This document shows, piece after piece, positions 1 to 6,946 of a stretch of DNA of 62,197 nt. Source of the stretch: CAZPYD01 sp964590835. Lineage in GTDB: Bacteria > Patescibacteriota > Minisyncoccia > JAHISW01 > Tagabacteraceae. The position numbers were made by a program, and so were the translations under genes. A model generated the notes under the pieces. It ran no database searches. It saw nothing but the letters and a program-made list of their open reading frames with translations, and had not been told where the DNA came from. Every line of letters starts with the position of its first letter. The stretch's first letter is position 1. The stretch spans positions 1 to 62,197 of the forward strand of contig CAZPYD010000001.1 in the NCBI GenBank assembly GCA_964590835.1, read 5' to 3'.

Positions 1-160
1 GTCGTCTCAAAACAACACTCTGAAAAACCTTAAAAACCAAAATAAGGCCAATGAAAATAGCAAAAGTAATGGCGTATTTTAGCCCTGTATTACCCCAATA
101 TTCCTGTTGAAAATATGGGTGCAATAAAAATTGTTGAATATTTGTTGTAAATTCTTGCAT
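1..160 (-). CDS. Partial membrane protein, possibly MscS-type channel N-terminus
   Basis: The reverse strand reads from an ATG near 160 off the left edge of the window with no stop (about 53 codons). The peptide begins MQEFTTNIQQFLLHPYF and continues into one hydrophobic helix (GLKYAITFAIFIGLILVFK) followed by a basic segment. This layout resembles the first membrane segment of small-conductance mechanosensitive (MscS) channels, but the pore helix and beta domain lie outside the window, so the family is a guess. Dispersed repeat A copy 1 begins about 40 bp upstream of the start. Confidence 0.4.
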   Translation of the reverse strand, partial: MQEFTTNIQQFLLHPYFQQEYWGNTGLKYAITFAIFIGLILVFKVFQSVVLRR

Positions 161-198
161 AACAGTGTTATTTTGACATAAATATCGTAAAAAATAAA

Positions 199-415
199 CC
201 CCAAACCACCATAATTCCATTTTCGAACTCTGCGGAAAGGATTAGAGAATTAAGGAGTGTAGTAGAAAAATTCATCCTGTTTAAGCCCGACTGTCTACTT
301 TAATAAATCTATAAAAAAGACAGGAGGGTGAGATATGGGTTTTTCGTTAAGCGAAACGACTATAATTTTCAATTATTGAAGCAAAGAGAGAAAAGGGAGT
401 TATGGCGGTTTGGGG
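199..415. repeat. Dispersed element A, copy 1 (217 bp, long terminal stem)
   Basis: The ends at 199-224 and 391-415 are imperfect inverted repeats of about 24 bp (left CCCCAAACCACCATAATTCC, right arm its near complement). The interior shares most of its sequence with elements at 22587-22821, 36126-36212 and 62001-62197. Conserved internal features are an ACTC/GAGT pair, a CCTGT/ACAGG pair, and the block GAGATATGGGTTTTTCG followed by a TCGTT/AACGA hairpin. This copy lacks the 20 bp palindrome found in copies 2 and 4. It could be a structured RNA or a MITE-like element. Confidence 0.85.
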
Positions 416-440
416 TTGAGAAGTAAGAACAAAAAACTCA

Positions 441-481
441 AAAAAAATAACCCCCTTTGCGGAATATCCGCGTCGGGGGGT
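441..481 (-). terminator. Intrinsic terminator of the 507-761 gene
   Basis: A GC-rich hairpin (CCCCC...GGGGG, 451-480) with an A-run on its left gives a U-rich tail on minus-strand transcripts. It closely resembles the hairpin at 843-870 behind the neighbouring gene. Confidence 0.8.
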
Positions 482-506
482 CTGGGTTGGGCTTGTCTGT
501 CTAGGT

Positions 507-761
507 TCACTCTGGGAAAGCGTAGTAGCCTTCGCTAGCTCCCCAGCCGAGTTCATTTCCAGCACATTCGATTACTCCGGCTTGGTTTTTAAATTCTTCG
601 TCGCTCCCGCCGTTTTTGATGATCAGCTCAGCGCATTCGATAACATGTTTGTCCTCAAAAGGACATTCGCCTTCCATATAGTGTTGCTGGTACAGTTCTC
701 CTCTCTCCAGTTTAAGGACCTCTTCGGGTTTGCTTTCTCTAGTAAGTTTCAGGGTTTCCAT
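507..761 (-). CDS. Small acidic protein of unknown function (84 aa)
   Basis: The start is set by a strong AAGGAG Shine-Dalgarno 7-8 bases before METLKLTRESKPEEV. A longer reading back to 929 would run through the upstream gene's terminator and has no ribosome site. The protein is acidic, has three cysteines (EGECPFEDKH, VIECAELI, VIECAGNEL) and ends GYYAFPE. I recognise no family. It has its own promoter (802-830) and terminator (441-481), so it is a monocistronic, probably well expressed unit beside the similarly organised 922-1128 gene. Confidence 0.7.
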   Translation of the reverse strand: METLKLTRESKPEEVLKLERGELYQQHYMEGECPFEDKHVIECAELIIKNGGSDEEFKNQAGVIECAGNELGWGASEGYYAFPE

Positions 762-801
762 TTCTCTCTCCTTGTTAATGGTTGTTTCAAAATCTAAGCC
801 A

Positions 802-830
802 AAAGTAGCACAGAGAAAGAGATGTGTCAA
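802..830 (-). promoter_or_regulatory. Sigma-70-type promoter for the 507-761 gene
   Basis: On the minus strand TTGACA (825-830) is followed after 17 bases by TACTTT (802-807), about 40 bases upstream of the start codon. Confidence 0.65.
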
Positions 831-870
831 ACAAAAAGGGAACCCCCGTCGCGGTTTTCCGCGTCGGGGG
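830..870 (-). terminator. Intrinsic terminator of the 922-1128 gene
   Basis: Hairpin CCCCCGtCGCGG-TTTT-CCGCGtCGGGGG (843-870), with a T-rich tail on the minus strand. It is nearly the same sequence as the terminator at 441-481. Confidence 0.75.
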
Positions 871-921
871 TCTTGGGGAGTTGGCCTAGACTTGCTAGAC
901 CAGGGCCGGCAGCCGTAACTG

Positions 922-1128
922 TTATTCATTGTTTTTTCTTAGAATGGTATAGGCTCTAATTTTGTCGCCTGTGACCAGTCTAATCTTTTCAACAGGGTGG
1001 TATCCGTTCGCTTCAAAGTCTTTTGCCCGCATGGTAGGACAGATGACTTCGTTTTCAGGGTCTTCAACCCTGATGGATACGCTTTCGCCTTCGCCAATAA
1101 CGACTTTTGTTACCTTGAAATGTGCCAT
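922..1128 (-). CDS. Small protein of unknown function (68 aa)
   Basis: The ATG is preceded by AAGGAG at good spacing. The sequence (MAHFKVTKVVIGEGESVSI...TGDKIRAYTILRKNNE) is rich in alternating hydrophobic and charged residues, suggesting a small beta-rich fold. It has one cysteine and no membrane segment or signal peptide. I do not recognise the family. A consensus promoter at 1182-1209 and a terminator at 830-870 make it a stand-alone transcription unit. Confidence 0.7.
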   Translation of the reverse strand: MAHFKVTKVVIGEGESVSIRVEDPENEVICPTMRAKDFEANGYHPVEKIRLVTGDKIRAYTILRKNNE

Positions 1129-1181
1129 GTTTGATCTCCTTGTTATATTTGGTTGTTTTTGTATTTTTCAATTCTGTTTAT

Positions 1182-1209
1182 ATTATACATGAATTACATG
1201 ATTTGTCAA
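1182..1209 (-). promoter_or_regulatory. Near-consensus sigma-70 promoter for the 922-1128 gene
   Basis: On the minus strand TTGACA (1204-1209), a 16-base spacer and TATAAT (1182-1187). One of the best promoter matches in the window. Confidence 0.8.
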
Positions 1210-1226
1210 TAGCCACAAAAAATCGG

Positions 1227-2393
1227 TTATATCTTCCCTGTTTTTATTTTCTCGCGGATTTGGGCCACGTAGTTGCTAAAAAAGTGTAGGTTGTGGAAAG
1301 TAAGCAAGCTCATGGCGTTTATCTCGCCTGCTTTGAATAAATGGCAAACATAATTGCGACCGTAGTTTTGGCACACAAAGCAGTCGCACTTACTATCTAG
1401 TGGTTTTTTGTCTTTTAAGAATTTGGTCTGGCGCATATTTATTCTTCCCTTATTTGTATAAGCGAGGCCTCTGCGCGCATGGTGTGTTGGTACTATACAG
1501 TCAAAAGTATCTACTCCGTTTTTGATAATAAATTCCATATCTTCTAGGTAGCCTATTCCCAAGAGATGTCTTGGTTTGCTTTCGTCTAGGTTATCAAAAG
1601 ACCAGTTTAAAATTTCTTGGGTTTCTCGCTTGTTTGTTCCCATATCGCCGCCTATCCCAAATCCATCAAAAGGAAGCGAGTTAATAAACTTGGCGCTTTC
1701 CATTCGCAAATCTTTAAAGCACGAGCCTTGCACAATTCCATATAATGCCTGGTCGGGGTTCTTTTTCTTAGCTTTTATGCATATTTCTGCCCATTTATGA
1801 GTTCTTTCTAGGGACTTTTTCATATATTCTTTGTTTGCAAGTGGTGAGGTGCATTCGTCAAAGGCAAAAATAATATCAGCACCTATTTTCTCTTGGATTT
1901 TTATAGATTCTTTTGGGCCTAAAAAAATCTTGTCACCATTTATGGGTGAGCGAAACCAGACACCTTTATCAGTAATCTTAATAGACTTTGGCTGCTGCCC
2001 CTTCTTTATTTTTTTCTCAACTATCGAGGTTGGACCTCGATAGTTGGAGTTGGGTTTTAGGATTTTGCCTACTCCCAGGTCTTGGCCAAACCCCAAGCTA
2101 AATACCTGAAAGCCACCAGAGTCTGTCATGGTTGGCTTGTCCCAGTTCATAAACTTGTGTATTCCGCCTGATTTTTTTAGCACATTTTCACCCGGCTTAA
2201 GGTGCAAATGAAAGGTGTTAGAGATAAGTAGCTGGCTGCCGGTTTTTTTAACTAGCTCTGTCGGCAAAGCCTTAATGGTGGCCTGCGTAGCCACAGGCAC
2301 AAAAGCCGGTGTGCGTACAACACCGTGTGAGGTTTTGAGAAGACCCAGTCTGGCCTTACTCTTCTTTGATTTCTTTAAAATTTTGAATTCCAT
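1227..2393 (-). CDS. tgt: tRNA-guanine transglycosylase (Tgt)
   Basis: Exchanges the wobble guanine of GUN-anticodon tRNAs (Tyr, His, Asn, Asp) for a queuine-type base. At 388 aa it is full length for the bacterial enzyme. Visible family motifs are SNTFHLHLKPG, the substrate-binding TMTDSGGFQVFSL, GIGGDMGTNKRE, the region with the catalytic Asp (DTFDCIVPTHHARRG), and the zinc site CDCFVCQNYGRNYVCHLFKAGE followed by His. No queuosine synthesis gene (queA, queG, queC) is in the window, so whether it uses preQ1 or salvaged queuine cannot be told. tRNA-Tyr(GUA) at 46344 is a plausible substrate. There is no partner gene; the next gene is divergent. Confidence 0.95.
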   Translation of the reverse strand: MEFKILKKSKKSKARLGLLKTSHGVVRTPAFVPVATQATIKALPTELVKKTGSQLLISNTFHLHLKPGENVLKKSGGIHKFMNWDKPTMTDSGGFQVFSLGFGQDLGVGKILKPNSNYRGPTSIVEKKIKKGQQPKSIKITDKGVWFRSPINGDKIFLGPKESIKIQEKIGADIIFAFDECTSPLANKEYMKKSLERTHKWAEICIKAKKKNPDQALYGIVQGSCFKDLRMESAKFINSLPFDGFGIGGDMGTNKRETQEILNWSFDNLDESKPRHLLGIGYLEDMEFIIKNGVDTFDCIVPTHHARRGLAYTNKGRINMRQTKFLKDKKPLDSKCDCFVCQNYGRNYVCHLFKAGEINAMSLLTFHNLHFFSNYVAQIREKIKTGKI

Positions 2394-2500
2394 AATGGGG
2401 TTATCCTAGCAAAGATTTTGCTGTTTGTGTATATAATTGATATAATGCAAAAGATAAAGGAAGGTCGAGTTTTTATATTTTATAAAAAAAAAATAAAAAA

Positions 2501-2788
2501 ATGGACGAAGAAAAGAAAAAGTTTCAAGGGGACTGGATATGTTCTGGTTGTGGTGCACCTATTACAGAGCTTCCTTTTCAGCCAGATCCGGCTAGAGAAG
2601 GTGAGCTGACTTGTTTTGATTGTCATAAACAAAAAATGGCAAATAATCCTCGTGGAGAACGCAGAAAGTTCCAAGGAGACTGGAAATGCGGAAAATGCGG
2701 AGGCGCAATAACCGAGCTTCCATTTCAACCAAACCCTCAAGGATTAGACAGACTAATGTGTATTGATTGTTTTAAAAAAAGTAAATAA
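2501..2788 (+). CDS. Tandem zinc-ribbon protein (95 aa)
   Basis: Two near-identical halves each read FQGDW-C-x2-C-x20-C-x2-C (CSGC...CFDC and CGKC...CIDC) with the shared core ITELPFQP. This is the CxxC-spacer-CxxC zinc-ribbon style common in Patescibacteria, here duplicated within one protein. No enzyme domain is present; nucleic-acid or protein binding is an inference from the fold type. The ATG follows an A-rich stretch without a clear ribosome site. The convergent terminator at 2810-2843 follows. Confidence 0.8.
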   Translation: MDEEKKKFQGDWICSGCGAPITELPFQPDPAREGELTCFDCHKQKMANNPRGERRKFQGDWKCGKCGGAITELPFQPNPQGLDRLMCIDCFKKSK

Positions 2789-2809
2789 ATTTCTTAAAAA
2801 AATCAAAAC

Positions 2810-2843
2810 AAAAAAGTCTCCGAAAAACATCGGAGACTTTTTT
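2810..2843. terminator. Bidirectional intrinsic terminator
   Basis: Perfect hairpin AAAAAAGTCTCCGA / TCGGAGACTTTTTT between the convergent genes 2501-2788 (+) and 2866-3075 (-), T-run on both strands. Confidence 0.9.
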
Positions 2844-2865
2844 GTTTGTAATCTAAGTCGATATA

Positions 2866-3075
2866 TTACATTCCACATTTGTGGCTCATCATTTTAGGAC
2901 ATGTAAAGATCATAGCAAGTGCTGATAGTCCAACCAGACTGTAAACAACACGAGAAGCCATTGTCATGTCGCCAAAAATAGAAGCAACCAGGTCAAAATT
3001 GAAAAAACCAATTAAGCCCCAGTTTAGACCACCAATAACTACTAAAACAAAAATAATCCAGTTTAATGTTTTCAT
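2866..3075 (-). CDS. DUF378 family small membrane protein
   Basis: 69 aa with two hydrophobic helices. The N-terminal signature TLNWIIFVLVVIGGLNWGL and the GFFNFDLVASIFG and VYSLVGLSALAMI blocks match the DUF378 (YuzA-like) family of inner-membrane proteins of unknown function. An unusual Cys/His-containing tail (CPKMMSHKCGM) follows the second helix. Single gene facing the terminator at 2810-2843. Confidence 0.85.
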   Translation of the reverse strand: MKTLNWIIFVLVVIGGLNWGLIGFFNFDLVASIFGDMTMASRVVYSLVGLSALAMIFTCPKMMSHKCGM

Positions 3076-3129
3076 TTTTATTAAAAATATAAAATTTATA
3101 AAAATCGACCTTGTTTCTTAATTCGTTGG

Positions 3130-3738
3130 TTAAGAGAAAGCTATTTTTTTATATATCTTGCGAGTAACCTCTACGTCTCGTTTACAATATTCCAAAATCT
3201 CTTTTATTTTTCCTTTTTTATAAAAATTATAAACCTGGGATCCGTCTATCCCCTCTTTTGGTGTAGGGATACCTAATGCCAACGCTAATTTTTCCAGGCC
3301 TATTTTTCGCATCGCCCATTTCATCCATTCTCTATCTGTATCAAACATAGGATTGCGCCTATATCTGGCAAAATTAAGATCTTTTGTTGGAGTAACGCCA
3401 TTTACTATAGATCTTTGATAAATAAAGCGCATATCAAAGTCAATAATATTATGACCAATAAACAAATAAGCATCTTGGGCTATTTGCCAAAACTCTTGGA
3501 GCATTTTTGCTTCGTCGCTTTCTGCATATAGCACTTCTGCCGGGTTGTCGTCTATGGCATAACCAATGCAAAATATTCGCCCAAAAGCTCCATCAAAGGA
3601 GGTATTTAAAAGATACTGTTCAAAATCTTGCCCGAGATCTTTATTTTTTTCTAGTGCTTTTTTATGTAAAAATTTTACCGCTTCGTGTTTATTTTCCGGT
3701 GCAGGTAAAGTTTCTATATCCAAATATAGCTTGCTCAT
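3130..3738 (-). CDS. Predicted 3'-5' exonuclease, PolB-like DEDDy family
   Basis: 202 aa containing all three exonuclease motifs of the DnaQ-like fold: ExoI YLDIETLPAP (residues ~5-14), ExoII IGHNIIDFDMRFIYQRS (mid protein) and ExoIII YCKRDVEVTRKIY near the C-terminus, with the Y-x3-D spacing of DEDDy enzymes. It matches stand-alone PolB-exonuclease-like proteins rather than DnaQ. No polymerase domain is attached. A role in DNA repair or proofreading is inferred from family. Confidence 0.85.
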   Translation of the reverse strand: MSKLYLDIETLPAPENKHEAVKFLHKKALEKNKDLGQDFEQYLLNTSFDGAFGRIFCIGYAIDDNPAEVLYAESDEAKMLQEFWQIAQDAYLFIGHNIIDFDMRFIYQRSIVNGVTPTKDLNFARYRRNPMFDTDREWMKWAMRKIGLEKLALALGIPTPKEGIDGSQVYNFYKKGKIKEILEYCKRDVEVTRKIYKKIAFS

Positions 3739-3796
3739 ACATAAATATTATACCACAAAAACTGCAGCCGGGGCTGTGGAGAAGTTTAAATACTAA

Positions 3797-3835
3797 AAAA
3801 TAAACACCTTACCCCTTGAGGTATTTATTTTTTAT
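3797..3835. terminator. Hairpin with T-run, possible terminator or leader hairpin
   Basis: AAATAAaCACCT...AGGTaTTTATTT followed by TTTT lies between two divergent starts (3738 - and 3920 +) and just upstream of the promoter at 3840. No gene clearly ends into it, so it may insulate the promoter or be an attenuator on the minus strand. Confidence 0.4.
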
Positions 3836-3839
3836 TGTA

Positions 3840-3867
3840 TTGACTTTTTAGATATTTTGTGTATAAT
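3840..3867 (+). promoter_or_regulatory. Sigma-70-type promoter for the 3920-4138 gene
   Basis: TTGACT (3840-3845), 16 bases, TATAAT (3862-3867), followed by a ~45-base leader and an AAGGAGG ribosome site. Confidence 0.8.
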
Positions 3868-3919
3868 GAAATCAGATAAAAAAAAATTTTAAAATACAAA
3901 ACCATCAAGGAGGATAGCC

Positions 3920-4138
3920 ATGTCAAATGTTTTTAACAACAATCATCCAGAATTAAAAAAGGGTGAGATATTTTTGCTAAACATTGGGTGGAATGAATTC
4001 AATGAAATTAAATGGAAAACAAAAAGACAGGGTAAACACGCTTATACTAATCACGGACGCCCTGTGAAAAGACTCGTCCCTGTTTTTGTTCAGCATTCAG
4101 AATTAGAAGCCGCTGGATATAATTCAGATGATATTTAA
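3920..4138 (+). CDS. Small protein of unknown function (72 aa)
   Basis: Strong AAGGAGG ribosome site, promoter at 3840-3867 and terminator at 4164-4192 frame a clean single-gene unit. The protein is soluble, with aromatic-rich IGWNEFNEIKWKTKRQGK and the acidic end ELEAAGYNSDDI. No domain recognised. Its transcription signals resemble those of the two orphan genes at 507 and 922, suggesting a group of short, independently transcribed genes. Confidence 0.7.
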   Translation: MSNVFNNNHPELKKGEIFLLNIGWNEFNEIKWKTKRQGKHAYTNHGRPVKRLVPVFVQHSELEAAGYNSDDI

Positions 4139-4163
4139 TAACAATCAAATCATCGCGACGATT

Positions 4164-4192
4164 AAAAGGCCACAGTTAGTGGCCTTTTTTAT
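4164..4192 (+). terminator. Intrinsic terminator
   Basis: AAAAGGCCAC / GTGGCCTTTTTT hairpin right after the 3920-4138 gene; the T-run touches the stop of the convergent membrane protein gene. Confidence 0.9.
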
Positions 4193-4953
4193 TTCATTTT
4201 TTTGAAACCTTTGTCTTTGTGTAGTTGTGCTGGTGTGTATACCGAAGTTTTTTCTGGCAAGAATTTTTTTAAGTGGTCGTTTATAGGTTTTACTCCAAGC
4301 GCTTTTATTTCACCCTTTTCTGGCTTCCCCCAAACAACAACGACATCGTTTTGTTTTATTTTAATACCCGGTCTTAGGCGTGTTTTTGAAGAAGTACTTA
4401 TTTTAAAATCTTTTCTATTCCTTGTTTGTAAAACAAAGCCATCATCGACAAACTCAACCACTTTTCCGCGATAAACATTTTTTGTTTTTGGTACACCATA
4501 ATCTCGATACATTTTTCCCATAATTGGCAGTTTGTCTTTTTCGGCTTGTATTAAAAGAGATGAATGCACTGGTGTTTTGTCTATAAAAAATCCACCCAAA
4601 AGAGCCAAGAAAATAAATCCTAAAAAAGAATATAAAATTGGTCTGCGATAAACAAGAGAAAATCTGCGAGTAAGTGCCCCTAAAAGAATTACCAAAATTA
4701 TCAAAACCAACAAAAGCAACCATGGCACAGAGAAAAAGAATGGCACCACCCCCTTGAGTCCAAATTTAAGTAAATACAATCCCCCACTCAAGCGCAAAAT
4801 AAACAAAATAAGGCCGACCAAAAAGAACATGGCGATAGCCACACCCAAAGCAGCCAAAATAGCTAATACTGTTTTTAGCATAAAATGCCACTTTGGCTTC
4901 ATTTTTAATTCTCCATTTTTGATTTTATTTATTATTGTTTGTATTTTCGTCAT
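4189..4953 (-). CDS. Multi-pass membrane protein, candidate anti-sigma factor
   Basis: 254 aa. A short cytoplasmic N-terminus (MTKIQTIINKIKNGELKMKPKW) precedes about four hydrophobic helices (residues ~25-135) and a soluble C-terminal domain rich in beta residues (VYRGKVVEFVDDGFVLQT, NDVVVVWGKPEKGEIKALG). The start lies 29 bp inside the end of the ECF sigma gene, so the two are translationally coupled. Overlap with an ECF sigma gene plus a short cytosolic segment ahead of membrane helices is the usual arrangement of membrane anti-sigma factors. No classical zinc-binding anti-sigma motif is visible, so the role is inference. Confidence 0.65.
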   Translation of the reverse strand: MTKIQTIINKIKNGELKMKPKWHFMLKTVLAILAALGVAIAMFFLVGLILFILRLSGGLYLLKFGLKGVVPFFFSVPWLLLLVLIILVILLGALTRRFSLVYRRPILYSFLGFIFLALLGGFFIDKTPVHSSLLIQAEKDKLPIMGKMYRDYGVPKTKNVYRGKVVEFVDDGFVLQTRNRKDFKISTSSKTRLRPGIKIKQNDVVVVWGKPEKGEIKALGVKPINDHLKKFLPEKTSVYTPAQLHKDKGFKKMK

Positions 4954-5500
4954 ATTTCTTTTTTATAAGTTCCTTTGCTCTTTTTAACCTAACCCCGACC
5001 GTGGCAATTGGTATCCTTAAAACATCTGCGATCTCTTTGTAGCTCAATTCTTCAAAATAATACAATATTATTACTTCGCGATATTTAGGCTTTAATTTAG
5101 TCAAATATTTGTCTGTAATTTCTTGGGCTTCTCTCTCTAATGCTTTTTTATCGGCCTTTTCTTCTGACAAAAAATGTGGGAAAAGAGTGTCTAAATTAAA
5201 AATCGGAACAGGTTCTTTTTTGCACTTTCTGATTGTATTGATAAACTCGTTATGAGCTATTCTGTATATCCATGGAGAAAATCTTTTTGCTGTATCAAAA
5301 CTTTGTATGTTGATAAATATTTTTACAAACACATTCTGTATGGCATCCTGCGCATCTTCGTAATTAAACAAGAATTTTCGAGCGTAGCGCAACATTTTGG
5401 CCTCGTATCTGTCTATCAAAACATCAAAAAGATCAGTTTGACCTAATTGTATTTTTTGCGCAATTTCTTCATCTGTTATTTTGTTATCTATAATAGACAT
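4925..5500 (-). CDS. ECF-type RNA polymerase sigma factor
   Basis: 191 aa, typical group 4 (ECF) length. Region 2 is clear (FDVLIDRYEAKMLRYARKF, YEDAQDAIQNVFVKIF, FSPWIYRIAHNEFINTIRK) and region 4 carries the helix-turn-helix (LKPKYREVIILYYFEELSY, then KEIADVLRIPIATVGVRLK). An AGGAG ribosome site precedes the ATG. The gene overlaps the downstream membrane protein by 29 bp. It probably directs a small regulon and is held by that partner; the regulon is not visible here. Confidence 0.92.
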   Translation of the reverse strand: MSIIDNKITDEEIAQKIQLGQTDLFDVLIDRYEAKMLRYARKFLFNYEDAQDAIQNVFVKIFINIQSFDTAKRFSPWIYRIAHNEFINTIRKCKKEPVPIFNLDTLFPHFLSEEKADKKALEREAQEITDKYLTKLKPKYREVIILYYFEELSYKEIADVLRIPIATVGVRLKRAKELIKKKYDENTNNNK

Positions 5501-5569
5501 AATATGCTCCTAGAGTCTGTTCATAATCTTAACAATATTACACTTCAAAATGCAATTTTATTTCAAAAT

Positions 5570-5605
5570 AAAAAATGACCCATACTGGGTATGGGCCATT
5601 TAAAA
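5570..5605 (-). terminator. Intrinsic terminator of the 5624-6253 gene
   Basis: Hairpin with GCCCATAC / GTATGGGT arms followed on the minus strand by a T-rich tail, between the unknown gene and the sigma factor start. Confidence 0.8.
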
Positions 5606-5623
5606 TTTTAAGGGTTTATTTAT

Positions 5624-6253
5624 TTAAATATTTATCCAGTCGTTAATTTTAATAGCCTGACTGGATTTAATTTCAAAGTATTTGGGTTCTTCACACTTTG
5701 GTCTCTCAAACTGGCAAGGAAGCACTTTGAAAGTAGCTCCAAAATCTTTTATTTTTATTATTCTCCCTTCACTGTATTTAAGCACATTGGGATCACCACC
5801 AAAACGGTCTCTTGGTATTCTATACATATCGCCAACCTGCGGCTGTTCGCGAGGTGGTAAATACCCCACATCAAACTCAATCCCTTGCTTCGTGTTTACA
5901 ACAGGATAACCAGAAACAAGAAGGTCAGGATTATTTTCTGCAAGCCTGACTTTTAAAATAGAAAAAAGCATTTGGGTTATCATTTTTGATATTAACATGT
6001 TTTTTTCTGTGTCAATGGTGGTCGCTAAACAAGGCAAGGGGCAAAAAGGGATAAATAATCCTTCTGTAAAAGGAAGAAACCTGGAACAAGGAATGTAAAA
6101 ATAATTAGGCCAATATGCACTATGTCCATTTCCAGCCCCGGATTCGTTATAATAAATATTTACAAAATCTAAAAAACGCCTCGCATCAGCTAATGAATGA
6201 AATATAAAAGACTTAAGTTTATTATTTTCAAGTATTTTTAATCTTACTTTCAT
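5624..6253 (-). CDS. Protein of unknown function (209 aa)
   Basis: I place the start at the ATG at 6253 (MKVRLKILENNKLKS), which has a GAGAGG ribosome site; a longer reading uses TTG at 6283. The middle holds a cysteine/proline/aromatic-rich segment (FIPCSRFLPFTEGLF, FCPLPCLATTI), a later IPRDRFGGDP block, and a C-terminal stretch with beta-type alternation. No membrane segment and no recognised domain. It is followed by its own terminator; the next feature upstream on the other strand is tRNA-Gln. Confidence 0.65.
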   Translation of the reverse strand: MKVRLKILENNKLKSFIFHSLADARRFLDFVNIYYNESGAGNGHSAYWPNYFYIPCSRFLPFTEGLFIPFCPLPCLATTIDTEKNMLISKMITQMLFSILKVRLAENNPDLLVSGYPVVNTKQGIEFDVGYLPPREQPQVGDMYRIPRDRFGGDPNVLKYSEGRIIKIKDFGATFKVLPCQFERPKCEEPKYFEIKSSQAIKINDWINI

Positions 6254-6386
6254 TTCGTGCCTCTCTTGTTTTTTAAGTTTCAAAACTTTTTAAAAATTAA
6301 CACGTTTTTTGGGCTTGGGCAAGTTATATTTACTAAAGTGATTAAATTTTATATACTTTAGGGGTGGAAAATTGAATAATATATTT

Positions 6387-6461
6387 TGCCGGATGGTGCA
6401 ATGGTAGTCACGCCTGGTTTTGGTCCAGGAAATCGGGGTTCGAGTCCCTGTCCGGCAGCCA
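6387..6461 (+). tRNA. tRNA-Gln (anticodon TTG)
   Basis: Seven-pair acceptor stem TGCCGGA / TCCGGCA, anticodon stem CCTGG / CCAGG with loop TTTTGGT (anticodon UUG), T-arm GGGGTTCGAGTCCC, discriminator G. A 3' CCA is encoded, unlike the Leu, Trp and Tyr tRNAs here. The CCA appears to come from the inserted downstream module rather than from the ancestral gene. Confidence 0.95.
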
Positions 6462-6663
6462 CCAAAGTTGCTCGCGAGTTTGCGAGCGACACACAACTTT
6501 GAGTGTGCAGCATTTTTAATGCTGCATTCCTTAAGTTTGTTATCCGAAGCGAAGCGGAGTGATGACAGTAAAGCGAGCCGGGGTCGGCGAACACTTTGGC
6601 TTTTGGAGCCCGCAGGGCGAACAAAAGACTTAGTGATTCGTGACCAAGTCCCTGTCCGGCAGC
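6462..6663 (+). mobile_element. GC-rich module inserted between tRNA-Gln and its terminator
   Basis: A 17-base direct repeat of the tRNA 3' end (tRNA 6443-6459) recurs at 6647-6663, giving an att-like duplication around about 187 bp. The right copy is followed by the terminator hairpin type that directly follows tRNA-Trp and tRNA-Tyr. Inside are two hairpins (near 6468-6505 and 6507-6526) and a core (about 6576-6645, GCCGGGGTCG... CGTGACC) shared with the tRNA-Trp module. No integrase or other ORF is present, so it would be non-autonomous or a remnant. Confidence 0.65.
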
Positions 6664-6712
6664 AAAAGACAGTTAGTCCCGATGTGTATGCATTAGGGCT
6701 TTACTGTCTTTC
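6664..6712 (+). terminator. Displaced tRNA-Gln terminator
   Basis: Long hairpin AAAGACAGT...ACTGTCTTT with an inner stem. It is homologous to the terminators next to tRNA-Trp (40758-40803) and tRNA-Tyr (46298-46342). Confidence 0.7.
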
Positions 6713-6878
6713 TGTCCGGAAAGGATGGGAAAGGCACAGACAGGCTTGAGGCCAAGCCCCCCCCTGTCCAACTATTATATAAATATCCACGAGAGTAATC
6801 GAGTCTCCCTACTAACAAATCACAACCTAAGTCTTACAATATCTTCAAAGCGGGTCTTTTTTGCGTCTACCTCCCCCC

Positions 6879-6907
6879 TTGACCCAAAACAATTCTTAGT
6901 TTAATCT
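6879..6907 (+). promoter_or_regulatory. Sigma-70-type promoter for the 6947 gene
   Basis: TTGACC (6879-6884), 17 bases, TAATCT (6902-6907); the leader contains a small GTACTT/GAAGTAC hairpin before an AAGGAGG ribosome site. The stretch 6713-6878 shows nothing else recognisable. Confidence 0.65.
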
Positions 6908-6946
6908 GTACTTAAAATCGAAGTACCTAAACAAGGAGGTTCAGCA

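Noticed and set aside
199..415. Element A as a protein-coding mini-IS
   Set aside because: No frame of useful length is conserved among the copies; arms and inner pairings are conserved instead.
2501..2788. Tandem zinc ribbons as a ribosomal protein
   Set aside because: Lacks the sequence of any zinc ribosomal protein; the C-x2-C-x20-C-x2-C duplication fits the Patescibacteria zinc-ribbon group.
6420..6749. 109-codon frame starting inside tRNA-Gln
   Set aside because: It begins in the tRNA and runs across the inserted module and terminator; no coding signals.
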